A DNA stretch of 64,000 bases, from contig CM053253.1 in assembly GCA_028583405.1 (NCBI GenBank), positions 11,915,112 through 11,979,111 on the forward strand, written 5' to 3'. Origin of the DNA: Pogonophryne albipinna (taxonomy: Eukaryota; Chordata; Actinopteri; Perciformes; Artedidraconidae). This document shows, piece by piece, positions 63,643-64,000 of this stretch (the first letter of the stretch is position 1; the number at the start of each line of letters is the position of its first letter). Below the pieces are notes generated by a model that had not been told where the DNA came from, made no database searches, and worked only from the letters and a program-made list of their open reading frames with translations. The position numbers were made by a program, and so were the translations under genes.

Positions 63643-64000
63643 AGGTGGGAGGTAAGTTTGAGAAACCGGCTCGAGATACACTTTTTGTTATATTCCATGG
63701 AATGCTCTTAACATCCCGATAGCAATGAATATCTTAAATGCTTTGACAAAAAATCCATAACAACATTTCATCTGTGGAAGCCGTAGTACTGTAAAAAGCA
63801 CGACCAATCATTTTAGCCAGCCCGGCTAAAATAACTGGATGGCCTACCTGCCTGTCAGCCTTCCATCTGTGCACAAACTTATCTCGTGCCCTCATTGGTC
63901 ATGTGCGCGTTCGTGTGTGTTGGAGGAGGGGCTCTGTAAGGAAGTGGCAAATTCTAGCGCACTCGAGCTGGTTTCTCCAAAATTATCTACCCCACCTTTC
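63643..64000. mobile_element. TTAA-type MITE reaching the window edge
   Basis: After TTAA at 63639-63642 the left end reads AGGTGGGAGGTAAGTTTG and continues GAGAAACCGGCTCGAG. The last bases of the window, reverse complemented, read AAGGTGGGGTAGATAATTTT and GGAGAAACCAGCTCGAG, so both inverted ends are present. A short hairpin (ATTTTAGCC/GGCTAAAAT) lies at 63810-63832. The right TTAA would lie at or just past the edge. Confidence 0.8.

Overview
The window is vertebrate nuclear DNA, almost certainly from a spiny-rayed teleost fish. The signs are GT-AG split genes, long (GT)n and (CT)n microsatellites, and many teleost-type DNA-transposon remnants. Three protein-coding genes are recognised, in the order adcy6 (-), cacnb3 (+), ddx23 (-). 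From memory this order matches ADCY6-CACNB3-DDX23 on human 12q13, so this is a conserved vertebrate synteny block.

1-18 kb: no host exon recognised. This is probably the large intron after the first coding exon of adcy6, filled with transposon relics: inverted repeat arms, a compact hAT element with a BED finger and perfect 8-bp target duplications, a TTAA-flanked element with a hAT-like relic inside it, and a hAT C-terminal relic. 18-24.1 kb: 5' part of adcy6 on the minus strand, with the first coding exon, a well-supported 5' untranslated exon and a probable first exon. 24.1-28.5 kb: divergent intergenic interval, AT-rich and repeat-rich. 28.9-45.6 kb: complete cacnb3 in 14 coding exons (566 residues, all junction phases consistent), followed by a 3' UTR containing a TTAA-flanked MITE. 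48.5-49.7 kb: decayed 3' end of an L2-type LINE between two convergent genes. 50.5-61.6 kb: complete ddx23 (PRP28-type spliceosomal DEAD-box helicase) in 16 coding exons (824 residues), with hAT, TTAA and foldback elements in its introns. 61.6-64 kb: ddx23 promoter with two ZNF143-like motifs, then repeats.

The three genes do not form an operon. They act separately in cAMP signalling, voltage-gated calcium channels and pre-mRNA splicing. No tRNA, rRNA, CRISPR array or new multi-gene system was found. The most useful observations are a possible in-frame N-terminal extension of adenylyl cyclase 6, repeat-encoded acidic/basic tracts in two genes, a microsatellite that forms a splice-site polypyrimidine tract, a foldback element with arms of about 150 bp in a ddx23 intron, and several TTAA-flanked short elements. 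Transposon family names come from memory of terminal sequences and protein signatures, without any search.
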